DNA of 33,478 nucleotides, taken from a virus. Each line of letters starts with the position of its first letter. Within the stretch, counting starts at the first letter, position 1. Shown here piece after piece: positions 27,276 to 33,478 of the stretch. A program made the translations under genes and the position numbers. The notes beneath the pieces were generated by a model. That model worked only from the letters and a program-made list of their open reading frames with translations. It was not told the DNA's origin and did not search any database. Location: positions 1-33,478 of the IMG/VR virus record IMGVR_UViG_3300042564_001192; one strand, written 5' to 3'.

Positions 27276-29270
27276 TTATCCTTCACATGCTTTGCATTCG
27301 TTATCTTCCTCAACATTTGCAGTTACAAAGAACTTAAGTAGTTCATTTAATCCACCTACATAATCACCATTTAAATAAATTTGCGGTAGTGAACGGACAT
27401 CTTGTCGTCCTGTAATTTCTGCTGCGGTCTTACCAAGTTCAACGATATCCACATAATCATATGCAATACCTTTTGAGTTAAGTAAGCTTTTAGCTGTTTG
27501 ACATTGTGGGCAATTTGGCTTGCCATACACGACTGATCGATTATCATCTTGCAATTTGTTTTCCTCAACCTTTTTAGATACATTCTCTGCTCGTACTTTT
27601 GCCTCTGTGCGTAAATAGTACAAACCCTTTAAACCTTGTTTCCAAGCGGCAATATGGACATCCTTTACCACAGATCGATCAGCACCAGCGGGAAACGCTA
27701 AGTTAACTGATTGACCCTGACAAATATACTTCTGTCGATCAGCTGCATGCCGAACAACCCAGTGTTGGTCTAATTCAAAGAAAGTCTTATAAACTTGCTT
27801 TGTATCATCATCTAAGAAAGTTAGATGTTGTACAGAACCTCCATTAGTAATAATGTCAGACCAGACTTCCTCAGTATTCTTACCTATTGTCTCTAATACC
27901 TGCTCTAGGTACTTATTCTTTACTAGGAATGAACCAGCACGACCACGCTTAGTATAAGCATTTGCCTTGTTAGGCTCAATACTAGGTGAAGTACTTAACA
28001 AGTCTCCTGAAGAAGCATTTGGAGCTATGGCTAGTAAATGAGAATGTCGAATAGATAATGGAGCCATATCTAAAGCTGCACCTCGACTGCTTGCTAAACG
28101 AATAGAAGCTTTCTTAGCCTCTGACTTAATGTTAGCAAATACAGAATCATTTAACAATGCAGCTTTTTCACTTTCAAAGGCAAGGTTTCGTCTTTGGAGT
28201 AAGTAATGGAATCCCATAGCACCTAAACCAATAGAACGTTCACGCATAGCTGAATACTTTGCTCTTGCTAAACTATCTGGTGCATTCTCAATGAAATATT
28301 CAAGAACATTATCTAGCATTGTTACTAGATCTTGAATCATCGTAGTATCTTTCCAATCATCATAAAACTCGATGTTTGGAGAGCTTAGGCAACACACTGC
28401 TGTACGATCTTCATTAGTAGGTAAATGAATTTCATTACATAAGTTAGAGCCGTGAATCTTTAAACCTTTAGCCTTTAACTGTGCAGGGAGTGCAGCATTA
28501 GCAGTATCAATGAAGTTAAGGTAAGGCTCACCCGTACGAAACCTAGTTTCAAGTAGTTTACCATAGGTTTTACGAGCATCAAGGAACTCACCTGTTGGTC
28601 CCTTTTTAGGGTCAACAAGTTCATAGTCTGTGCCAGCTTCCACTGCTTGCATAAACTTATCAGTGATGTTAATTGCATTATGTAAATTTAAACATTTTCT
28701 GTTATTATCTCCAGTAGGAACACGAATGTTGATGAATTCTAAGACATCTGGATGATCGATATCTAGGTATGCAGCGTAAGAACCTTTACGAGTTTTACCC
28801 TGACGATAAGCGGTCATATCACTGTCAATTGTTGATAGGAAAGGAATTGGTCCAGGAGCAACATCAGATACAGACCGAATGTCAGACCAATGACCACCAA
28901 CACCACCTCCCATAACTGATAGCCACCTAATTTCAGAGCTATGATCAATAAGACCAGCAACAGTATCAGGTACATAGGTTAAGAAACATGAGATTGGCAT
29001 TCCTTTACCTTTACCATCGATATCAGGTGCATTTGATAAGACTGGAGAGGCAAACATAAACCATTTGTTTGAGACATAATCGTATAGACGTTGGGCTAGA
29101 GCCAAGTCAGTGTTACCTTTAAAGGTACTCCACGCTCTACAGGCACGAGCATAGACTTGTTGTGGAGAGTCTTCGCCATCTTTAGCGTAGAACTCAAGAA
29201 TCATTTCTTTTGCGTAGTCTGCTAAGAGTTCATCCTTTGTTAAGTCAATTTTAATATTGTAGTAATCCAT
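27276..29270 (-). CDS. nrdA: Ribonucleoside-diphosphate reductase alpha subunit with embedded glutaredoxin domain
   Basis: Class Ia R1 subunit reducing ribonucleotides to deoxyribonucleotides. Active-site residues: Cys95 (PISCFL), Asn276/Cys278/Glu280 (SNLCNEI), Cys294 (CCLSS) and the radical-path Tyr551/552 (GLYYLRT). The N-terminal ATP cone of E. coli NrdA is absent, so dATP feedback inhibition is probably lost. Residues 578-649 are a glutaredoxin domain (VYGKPNCPQCQTAK, SLPQIYLNGDYVGG) and the final CKACEG tail (659-664) restores the mobile Cys pair of NrdA. The electron donor is therefore built in, between body and tail. 664 residues in all. Upstream of nrdB by one base. Confidence 0.93.
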   Translation of the reverse strand: MDYYNIKIDLTKDELLADYAKEMILEFYAKDGEDSPQQVYARACRAWSTFKGNTDLALAQRLYDYVSNKWFMFASPVLSNAPDIDGKGKGMPISCFLTYVPDTVAGLIDHSSEIRWLSVMGGGVGGHWSDIRSVSDVAPGPIPFLSTIDSDMTAYRQGKTRKGSYAAYLDIDHPDVLEFINIRVPTGDNNRKCLNLHNAINITDKFMQAVEAGTDYELVDPKKGPTGEFLDARKTYGKLLETRFRTGEPYLNFIDTANAALPAQLKAKGLKIHGSNLCNEIHLPTNEDRTAVCCLSSPNIEFYDDWKDTTMIQDLVTMLDNVLEYFIENAPDSLARAKYSAMRERSIGLGAMGFHYLLQRRNLAFESEKAALLNDSVFANIKSEAKKASIRLASSRGAALDMAPLSIRHSHLLAIAPNASSGDLLSTSPSIEPNKANAYTKRGRAGSFLVKNKYLEQVLETIGKNTEEVWSDIITNGGSVQHLTFLDDDTKQVYKTFFELDQHWVVRHAADRQKYICQGQSVNLAFPAGADRSVVKDVHIAAWKQGLKGLYYLRTEAKVRAENVSKKVEENKLQDDNRSVVYGKPNCPQCQTAKSLLNSKGIAYDYVDIVELGKTAAEITGRQDVRSLPQIYLNGDYVGGLNELLKFFVTANVEEDNECKACEG

Positions 29271-29289
29271 TTATTTTCTTTTTATTATT

Positions 29290-29496
29290 TTAAGCGTTGA
29301 AACAAGTACCCGGAGTTAGGAGTACCTCTGCAATTTTCCCTTCCATGCTTTCATCTGAAACACAGATAAAAGCTTGGATATCAAACTCTGTAAAACTATC
29401 TAATGCATATTGACAATCATTCATGTTTGCGTAAATGAACTCAAGGAATTTGCCTATCTTCTCATCATATGCGAATACAGCGTACCTTGTGTTCAT
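29290..29496 (-). CDS. Hypothetical protein (68 aa)
   Basis: MNTRYAVFAYDEKIGKFLEF..., a mixed alpha/beta small protein with several Cys (NDCQYAL, AFICVSD, PGTCFNA). ATGA overlap with the primase-helicase stop. Its position between helicase and nrdA is suggestive only. Unknown. Confidence 0.7.
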   Translation of the reverse strand: MNTRYAVFAYDEKIGKFLEFIYANMNDCQYALDSFTEFDIQAFICVSDESMEGKIAEVLLTPGTCFNA

Positions 29497-31127
29497 AGAT
29501 CGAACTCCTCAAATGGCTCTGTATTACTTAATCTTCCTGTTGACTCTAAAAATCTATACTGACCCATCGGGCCTGTTCTACCTGTCCAGCGATCTTTAAG
29601 TGACCATAAACGACTGGTATGTCGCTTTACTTGGTCCTCTTCTTTCTTATTACGACTAATCGCAATAATCTGAGCTGCAATTTGCTTTAAAGAACCTGAA
29701 CCTTTTAAATCATCATCTGAAGGTACTGCTCCTTCTTCAAAAGATTTCTGATTGTTATTTGTCTTACGTAAATGACTGATAACACCAATCCAGACATTAT
29801 GACGTTTAGCTAACTTTAACAAATCCGACATCATCTTATCGGTAGCTCGGTTAACATCCATTTCTTCAGTATCAGACACAGCAATTGTAATGTGGTCAAG
29901 ATACAAGAACTTACAGCCACTTAAGGCCATAAACTCCATCTTGTCAATTAATGAATCATCACCCATTGAACCTTGATGGTCTAAGAATAAGAATCGTCCT
30001 GTACCCATTGTCTCAGTCCAAGCCTTCTTTTCTTCTTCCTCTGAGAAGTCAACATCAGGTAACTGAATACGCTTATTGACATGCAAAGCCATTAAAGCTT
30101 CAACTGTCTCTGCTACTGATTCTTCTAAAGAACAAATACCTATTTTTTCATTTGTTGTTTGTAACAAGTGATACTGATCTTCTTTAATAAAAGAACTCTT
30201 ACCCATGCCAGTACCAGAGGTAAGCAGAGTAATAGAACCTAAGGCACGACCATATATTTGTTTGTTTAACTCTACAGCAAAAGGAGGCCAAGGGATGTAT
30301 TCTGTTTCAGACTCAGTTTTGTACAACTCCCAAGTATCAGCAGAATTAACAATACCTACAGGACTCCAAGGTTGAGCATCCCATACCGTCTGAAGTACTG
30401 CTTGATATTTATCTTTTAAGTAAAGCTCATTTGCATCCTTGTACTTAGTGTTTTTTACAACTTTGACTTTATCAAAACCGATAATCTTTGCAGCTTTATC
30501 AGCGGCTTCTTTACCGGGATCATCGTTGTCAAACCAAATTACTACTGAATCAAAATTACGAATCCAGTCTCGATTTTCAAGTAAAACTTTTGTTTGGCTT
30601 GCAGAAGGAATAGAGACAACAGGATAAATCTTATCATATTTCTCGTACCAAGCTTGTGCTACAGTCATAGCATCAATCTCGCCCTCTGTAATAACAAGGA
30701 CTTTACCTCCATTACCAGCTTGCATTTGACCGAATAAACCTTTAAGTTTACCGATCGTAAGAAACTCTTTTGGTAATGTACGTTTCTTGTAACCTACAAT
30801 ATCTGTTACACCGTATGGGTAGTAGTGAGTATCTACTTCACCTTTGTCATTTAGAGTAACCTTTACATTAAAGTGTTGAGTAATCTTCTTAGTAATCCCA
30901 CGATCTCTAAAACCTGCATTTGCATACTCTGCTACTTCTTCAAGGGTTTCTCCTTCCCAATTTAACATTTTTGCCATTGGTCTAAAGCTTTCTTCTTTTT
31001 CTTGTTTAGGGAAAAATGAGCTACATGAAAAGCAGTAGGATGTACCATCATCATAAACTTGACGAGCATCGCTACTACCACATGTATCATTTAAACAAGG
31101 TTGGTTCTTTACTACTACCTTGCCCAT
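29493..31127 (-). CDS. T7 gp4-type bifunctional DNA primase-helicase
   Basis: Replicative DnaB-like helicase fused to primase. Domains in order: zinc-binding domain (Cys11, Cys16, Cys32, Cys35), TOPRIM primase domain with VITEGEIDAM (145-154) and WFDNDDPGKE (198-207), then the RecA-like helicase with Walker A SGTGMGKSS (304-312), ICSLEES and Walker B FLYLDHITIA, followed by SHLRK and a Lys/Arg-rich C-terminus. 544 residues, close to T7 gp4 (566). The acidic C-terminal end EEFDL resembles the T7 gp4 tail that contacts polymerase. A polymerase gene is not seen in this window and presumably lies to the right. Confidence 0.93.
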   Translation of the reverse strand: MGKVVVKNQPCLNDTCGSSDARQVYDDGTSYCFSCSSFFPKQEKEESFRPMAKMLNWEGETLEEVAEYANAGFRDRGITKKITQHFNVKVTLNDKGEVDTHYYPYGVTDIVGYKKRTLPKEFLTIGKLKGLFGQMQAGNGGKVLVITEGEIDAMTVAQAWYEKYDKIYPVVSIPSASQTKVLLENRDWIRNFDSVVIWFDNDDPGKEAADKAAKIIGFDKVKVVKNTKYKDANELYLKDKYQAVLQTVWDAQPWSPVGIVNSADTWELYKTESETEYIPWPPFAVELNKQIYGRALGSITLLTSGTGMGKSSFIKEDQYHLLQTTNEKIGICSLEESVAETVEALMALHVNKRIQLPDVDFSEEEEKKAWTETMGTGRFLFLDHQGSMGDDSLIDKMEFMALSGCKFLYLDHITIAVSDTEEMDVNRATDKMMSDLLKLAKRHNVWIGVISHLRKTNNNQKSFEEGAVPSDDDLKGSGSLKQIAAQIIAISRNKKEEDQVKRHTSRLWSLKDRWTGRTGPMGQYRFLESTGRLSNTEPFEEFDL

Positions 31128-31132
31128 ACTGT

Positions 31133-31315
31133 TTATTCGCCTTTATTAAAAACGGCTCCAAATGCAATTAATGCTGTTGAAAGAAAGCTCAGACTTGCTG
31201 ACATAACCATTACGTCTGCTGAGTTAACTGGTTCAGTACCTAGTAGTACACGAACACTCTGAATAACTAACATTACTAAAGATGCAATGGCTAATCCAAT
31301 ACCTATTGTTTTCAT
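31133..31315 (-). CDS. Small membrane protein, two helices (60 aa)
   Basis: MKTIGIGLAIASLVMLVIQS is one hydrophobic helix, a polar RVLLGTEPVNSAD loop follows, then a second helix (about 35-56) ending AVFNKGE. Five bases before the primase-helicase start. Unknown role. Confidence 0.72.
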   Translation of the reverse strand: MKTIGIGLAIASLVMLVIQSVRVLLGTEPVNSADVMVMSASLSFLSTALIAFGAVFNKGE

Positions 31316-31317
31316 TA

Positions 31318-31764
31318 TTATAATCCTGCAAATTTTGTTAAACGTTTACGATGCTGTGTAGTAACTACTTCAGTTGACCGCCATTGTACTTTGTCAATAA
31401 ATCGGTTATACCAAATGTGGTTGTTAGTTGGGACTTCTACATGACATTGAGACCAAGTCTCTGCCCAGCTTAGACCACCACGAGTGTAGTACTGCTCTAG
31501 CACAATAAACTCAAAGTCTTCTAAACCTGATTCTTCAATCATAGCATTAACATCTTTTGAAGAACTAGTATAAGTTCTCCAATTACTTTGTTTGCCCTTG
31601 TTTGATTTACCAGCACCTCTAAAAAACTTCTTACCTAGATACATCATTCCAGTAGACTTCCGAATCATTAGATATACAAATCCAAATGCATTCTCAAAGT
31701 CTAATTGTTCTGGAAACACCCAATGTCCGTTATCAAACGGCTTCTTATTTTGTTTTGTTGCCAT
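31318..31764 (-). CDS. SegE-like GIY-YIG endonuclease-family protein (148 aa)
   Basis: Contains AFGFVYLMIRKSTGMMYLGK (26-45), a GIY-YIG type core, followed by KFF, then NWRTYTSSSKDVNAMI and FEFIVLEQYYTRGGLSWAE. This matches the SegE-like GIY-YIG group of T4-type phages, which are found between replication genes. Differs from the other GIY-YIG protein at 998-1420 in lacking the zinc ribbon. No Shine-Dalgarno-like sequence is visible before ATG 31764. It may be an active endonuclease or a domesticated relative. Confidence 0.82.
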   Translation of the reverse strand: MATKQNKKPFDNGHWVFPEQLDFENAFGFVYLMIRKSTGMMYLGKKFFRGAGKSNKGKQSNWRTYTSSSKDVNAMIEESGLEDFEFIVLEQYYTRGGLSWAETWSQCHVEVPTNNHIWYNRFIDKVQWRSTEVVTTQHRKRLTKFAGL

Positions 31765-31769
31765 TTTAT

Positions 31770-32465
31770 TTAAATCATAAAATGGTCGTCAATGTGTCGC
31801 CAGATGTGGATAAGTCTACCATTTGCAAGCAAATAGTCTTTCCACTTATCACCATACTTTTCTTTATAAGCACCAATTACTGCCTCTTTTCTTTTAGTTG
31901 TTGTATCGCAGTCCGCTAAAATCTTATTAGCAGTAACTGGGCCTACCTTAGGTAAACCGGGAATATTATCTACATTATCACCCATTAGAATTTGTTTCCA
32001 ATAGTGAGCATCACCTTCATCAGGAGTAACTATATAGAATTTTTCTGTTCTACCAAAGTTAAAATGATAACCGGGAACACAATCTAGATCCTTATCAATA
32101 GTACACAAGACAAAGGGGTCTCCAGCCTCCTCTGCCTGTGTAGTCCAAATACGAATTAGATCATCAGCTTCAAAACCATCTGTAAGAACAGAATTCTCTT
32201 TAGATGCAAGGTAAGCCTTTAACTGATCAAAGTACTCAGCCTTGTTTTTCTTTGAAGCAAGACGGGATGGACTTCTTTTATAATCAACATAAAATGTTTC
32301 ACGCCAATTATTAGGTCCACCCACTGCAATTAAATAGTCATCACAAAAGATTGTTTCTACTATTGACTGGAGAATCTCGTCTAATTTTTTCTTAGCTTCT
32401 TCTAACGTATCATTACCCCAACAGGCTTGGTAAAGAGTTACGTCTCCGTCAATAAAGGCAATCAT
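31770..32465 (-). CDS. 5'-3' exonuclease / flap endonuclease (T7 gp6-, PolA N-domain-like)
   Basis: Removes RNA primers or degrades DNA 5' to 3'. The 231-residue protein has MIAFIDGDVTLY (1-12), GFEADDLIRIW (about 97-107), CTIDKDLDCVPG (about 121-132) and MGDNVDNIPGLPKVGPVTAN (about 162-181), the last being the metal-Asp cluster and helix-three-turn-helix. These are the standard FEN/PIN-like acidic motifs. It lies beside primase-helicase and dCMP deaminase genes, fitting a T7-like replication set. Confidence 0.9.
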   Translation of the reverse strand: MIAFIDGDVTLYQACWGNDTLEEAKKKLDEILQSIVETIFCDDYLIAVGGPNNWRETFYVDYKRSPSRLASKKNKAEYFDQLKAYLASKENSVLTDGFEADDLIRIWTTQAEEAGDPFVLCTIDKDLDCVPGYHFNFGRTEKFYIVTPDEGDAHYWKQILMGDNVDNIPGLPKVGPVTANKILADCDTTTKRKEAVIGAYKEKYGDKWKDYLLANGRLIHIWRHIDDHFMI

Positions 32466-32659
32466 ACTGGATAAGTTACTTTCTCAAAGCCGTATTTCTT
32501 AACACGAGCAAGTAAACCCTTACCTACTTTATTACGGACTTTGTATTTAATAATTGTTGGACGATCTACAAAAGTTAGATAGATGTATTTATCACCACGA
32601 GGGTATGTATATGTAGCGGAGGGAACACGGTATACTAGTGAACGCTTTACTTTAGTCAT
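32462..32659 (-). CDS. Hypothetical basic protein (65 aa)
   Basis: MTKVKRSLVYRVPSATYTYP, strongly basic with Lys/Arg/Tyr and a beta-rich pattern (YIYLTFVDRPTIIKYKVRN). Overlaps the dCMP deaminase and exonuclease genes by ATGA. Nucleic-acid binding is plausible from charge and context, not from a recognised motif. Confidence 0.7.
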   Translation of the reverse strand: MTKVKRSLVYRVPSATYTYPRGDKYIYLTFVDRPTIIKYKVRNKVGKGLLARVKKYGFEKVTYPV

Positions 32660-33069
32660 TTTTTAATTACCTCAATTGAACTTAGTCTTAATGAAATTAA
32701 ACCACCATCATGTTTGTAGTCATCTTTATATACTACACGGTTAACGCCTGATTGAATCAGGAGTAAGGCACAGTTATCACACGGTGCAGTTGTTACATAA
32801 ACAGTTGAGTCTCGAAGGCTTAAACCCTCAGCAGCTGCTTTTGCAACTAGATTAGCTTCAGCATGGATTACCCACGGATAAGTTTTACCTTCATTGTTTT
32901 CACATTGATTGTTAAAACCAGCAGGAGTACCATTAAAACCAAAGCTAAGTATGTTATTGTTCTTAACAGCAATAGCACCAACCTGTCTCTTTTTAGCATA
33001 AGACATTTGGGCTATGCGTATTGCAAGATCTAGGTACAGGCTATCGTATCTAGCTTCTTTATCAGCCAT
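32656..33069 (-). CDS. Deoxycytidylate (dCMP) deaminase
   Basis: Converts dCMP to dUMP, feeding dTMP synthesis. The 137-residue protein shows RQVGAIAVKNNNILSFGFNG (28-47), then TPAGFNNQCEN, HAEANLVAKA with the zinc His and catalytic Glu, and TTAPCDNCALLLIQSGV with the PCxxC ligands. Length and motif order match phage dCMP deaminases; the extra zinc-site features of T4 Cd (HxxxC) appear reduced. Works with NrdAB in the same operon to raise thymidine precursors. Confidence 0.9.
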   Translation of the reverse strand: MADKEARYDSLYLDLAIRIAQMSYAKKRQVGAIAVKNNNILSFGFNGTPAGFNNQCENNEGKTYPWVIHAEANLVAKAAAEGLSLRDSTVYVTTAPCDNCALLLIQSGVNRVVYKDDYKHDGGLISLRLSSIEVIKK

Positions 33070-33478
33070 AAAGGAGTTTCTCGATTAGTATACTTCATCA
33101 AATTTAATTTTTCTGTTGTGTAGTAGTTTCGGTATGCAGTAACAGCATCTTTGTGTTGACAATGTTCTGGCATTGCTTGTGGTGGATCTTGCCAATTTAG
33201 TGCTTTAATGGCACTTGGTGTTTCAAACAAAGTATCTCGATGATCTCGAATAGTTTTATGTTCTTTTCCAAATCGATGAGTGTACTCGTTACCAAGACGT
33301 ATCATCAAACAGTAAAGCCAACTATAATGATTTACTGAAGCTCTTGCCCACACAGCAGAGGGATGATTCTGGTGAGTCACCTTGTATGGCCCACCGCTAC
33401 CACATAAGTGATGAGCGGTAGACAGTAGTTGGGCTGACTCAAGAATCATCTTAACTACGTGTGTATCATAGTGAGCAA
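33030..33478 (-). CDS. Conserved phage protein with HVVKMILEsAQLLSTAH signature (N-terminus beyond window)
   Basis: The frame continues to the right edge: before the apparent Met the sequence reads AHYDTHVVKMILESAQLLST, which is the known N-terminal part of a phage family, so the true start lies beyond 33478. Further hallmarks are NHPSAVWARASVNHYSWLY, EYTHRFGKEH and PPQAMPEHC then AVTAYRNYY. About 149 codons are visible. I know the family from many T4-like and cyanophages; no tested function is known to me. It overlaps the dCMP deaminase start by 40 bases. Confidence 0.82.
   Translation of the reverse strand, partial: AHYDTHVVKMILESAQLLSTAHHLCGSGGPYKVTHQNHPSAVWARASVNHYSWLYCLMIRLGNEYTHRFGKEHKTIRDHRDTLFETPSAIKALNWQDPPQAMPEHCQHKDAVTAYRNYYTTEKLNLMKYTNRETPLWLIKKLDTIACT

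Noticed and set aside
28475-28678. 67-codon minus-strand frame within nrdA
   Set aside because: Fully inside the reductase gene in a shifted frame; composition looks like a shadow and nothing suggests a start signal.
27276-29270. Possible intein or intron in nrdA
   Set aside because: The frame is continuous and the extra segment reads as a glutaredoxin domain; no intein splice motifs or homing endonuclease domain are seen.
1-33478. tRNA genes, CRISPR arrays, integrase, transposases
   Set aside because: No cloverleaf-like sequence, regularly spaced repeats or recombinase motifs were seen in the gaps; coding density leaves almost no room. A dedicated tRNA scan would settle this.

Overview
This window is part of a tailed-phage (Caudoviricetes) genome of moderate size. 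Every gene I can support lies on the minus strand. They are packed head to tail, usually with ATGA, GTGA or TAATG stop/start overlaps, so the region reads as one or two very long polycistrons running from high to low coordinates. The host is not stated. Base composition is AT-leaning (about 35% GC in one sampled 60-nt line at 4921-4980). One imported cassette (about 3.94-4.68 kb) is clearly GC-richer (63% GC at 4081-4140), and its proteins are of a style I associate with phages and prophages of Burkholderiales. A betaproteobacterial, probably freshwater, host is therefore a reasonable but unproven guess.

Layout, read in the direction of transcription (right to left). 33.5-26.3 kb is the nucleotide-metabolism and replication core: a conserved phage protein cut by the window edge, dCMP deaminase, 5'-3' exonuclease, a SegE-like GIY-YIG nuclease, a T7 gp4-type primase-helicase, and class Ia ribonucleotide reductase (NrdA with a built-in glutaredoxin domain, then NrdB). 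26.3-22 kb holds a ClpP-family protease, a terminator-like hairpin over the leader of a small secreted protein, a metallophosphoesterase and a nucleotidyltransferase. 22-17.9 kb holds a DraRnl-type RNA ligase, a LigA domain Ia-like protein, a large Cys-rich protein and an M20/M28-type metallopeptidase. 17.9-12 kb is an accessory stretch of small genes with an SPFH lipoprotein, a deaminase-fold protein, a Cys-phosphatase and a stand-alone ClpX-type zinc finger. 11.5-9.1 kb is an NAD-salvage pair (prs-like, nadV-like). 9.1-6.2 kb holds two small membrane proteins, polynucleotide kinase, an Rnl1-type RNA ligase and a macro domain. 6.2-2.1 kb is mostly small orphan genes, including the GC-rich cassette. 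The left end has a DEDDh exonuclease, a SleB-like endolysin, a strand-specific compound hairpin, a GIY-YIG homing-type endonuclease, a putative promoter region with repeats, then terS and the start of terL.

How it works together (inference): besides DNA precursor supply and replication, the phage carries an unusually full kit for rescuing its host from immune damage. NAD+ resynthesis (nadV/prs, possibly the NARP1-type Namat/Adps pair), ADP-ribose handling (macro domain) and RNA repair (kinase plus two RNA ligases of different families) sit in the same operon. A second theme is proteolysis control: the ClpP homologue and the solitary ClpX-like zinc-binding domain suggest interference with, or recruitment of, the host Clp system. 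I found no tRNA genes, CRISPR arrays, integrase or insertion sequences, and no intergenic stretch reaches 300 bases.
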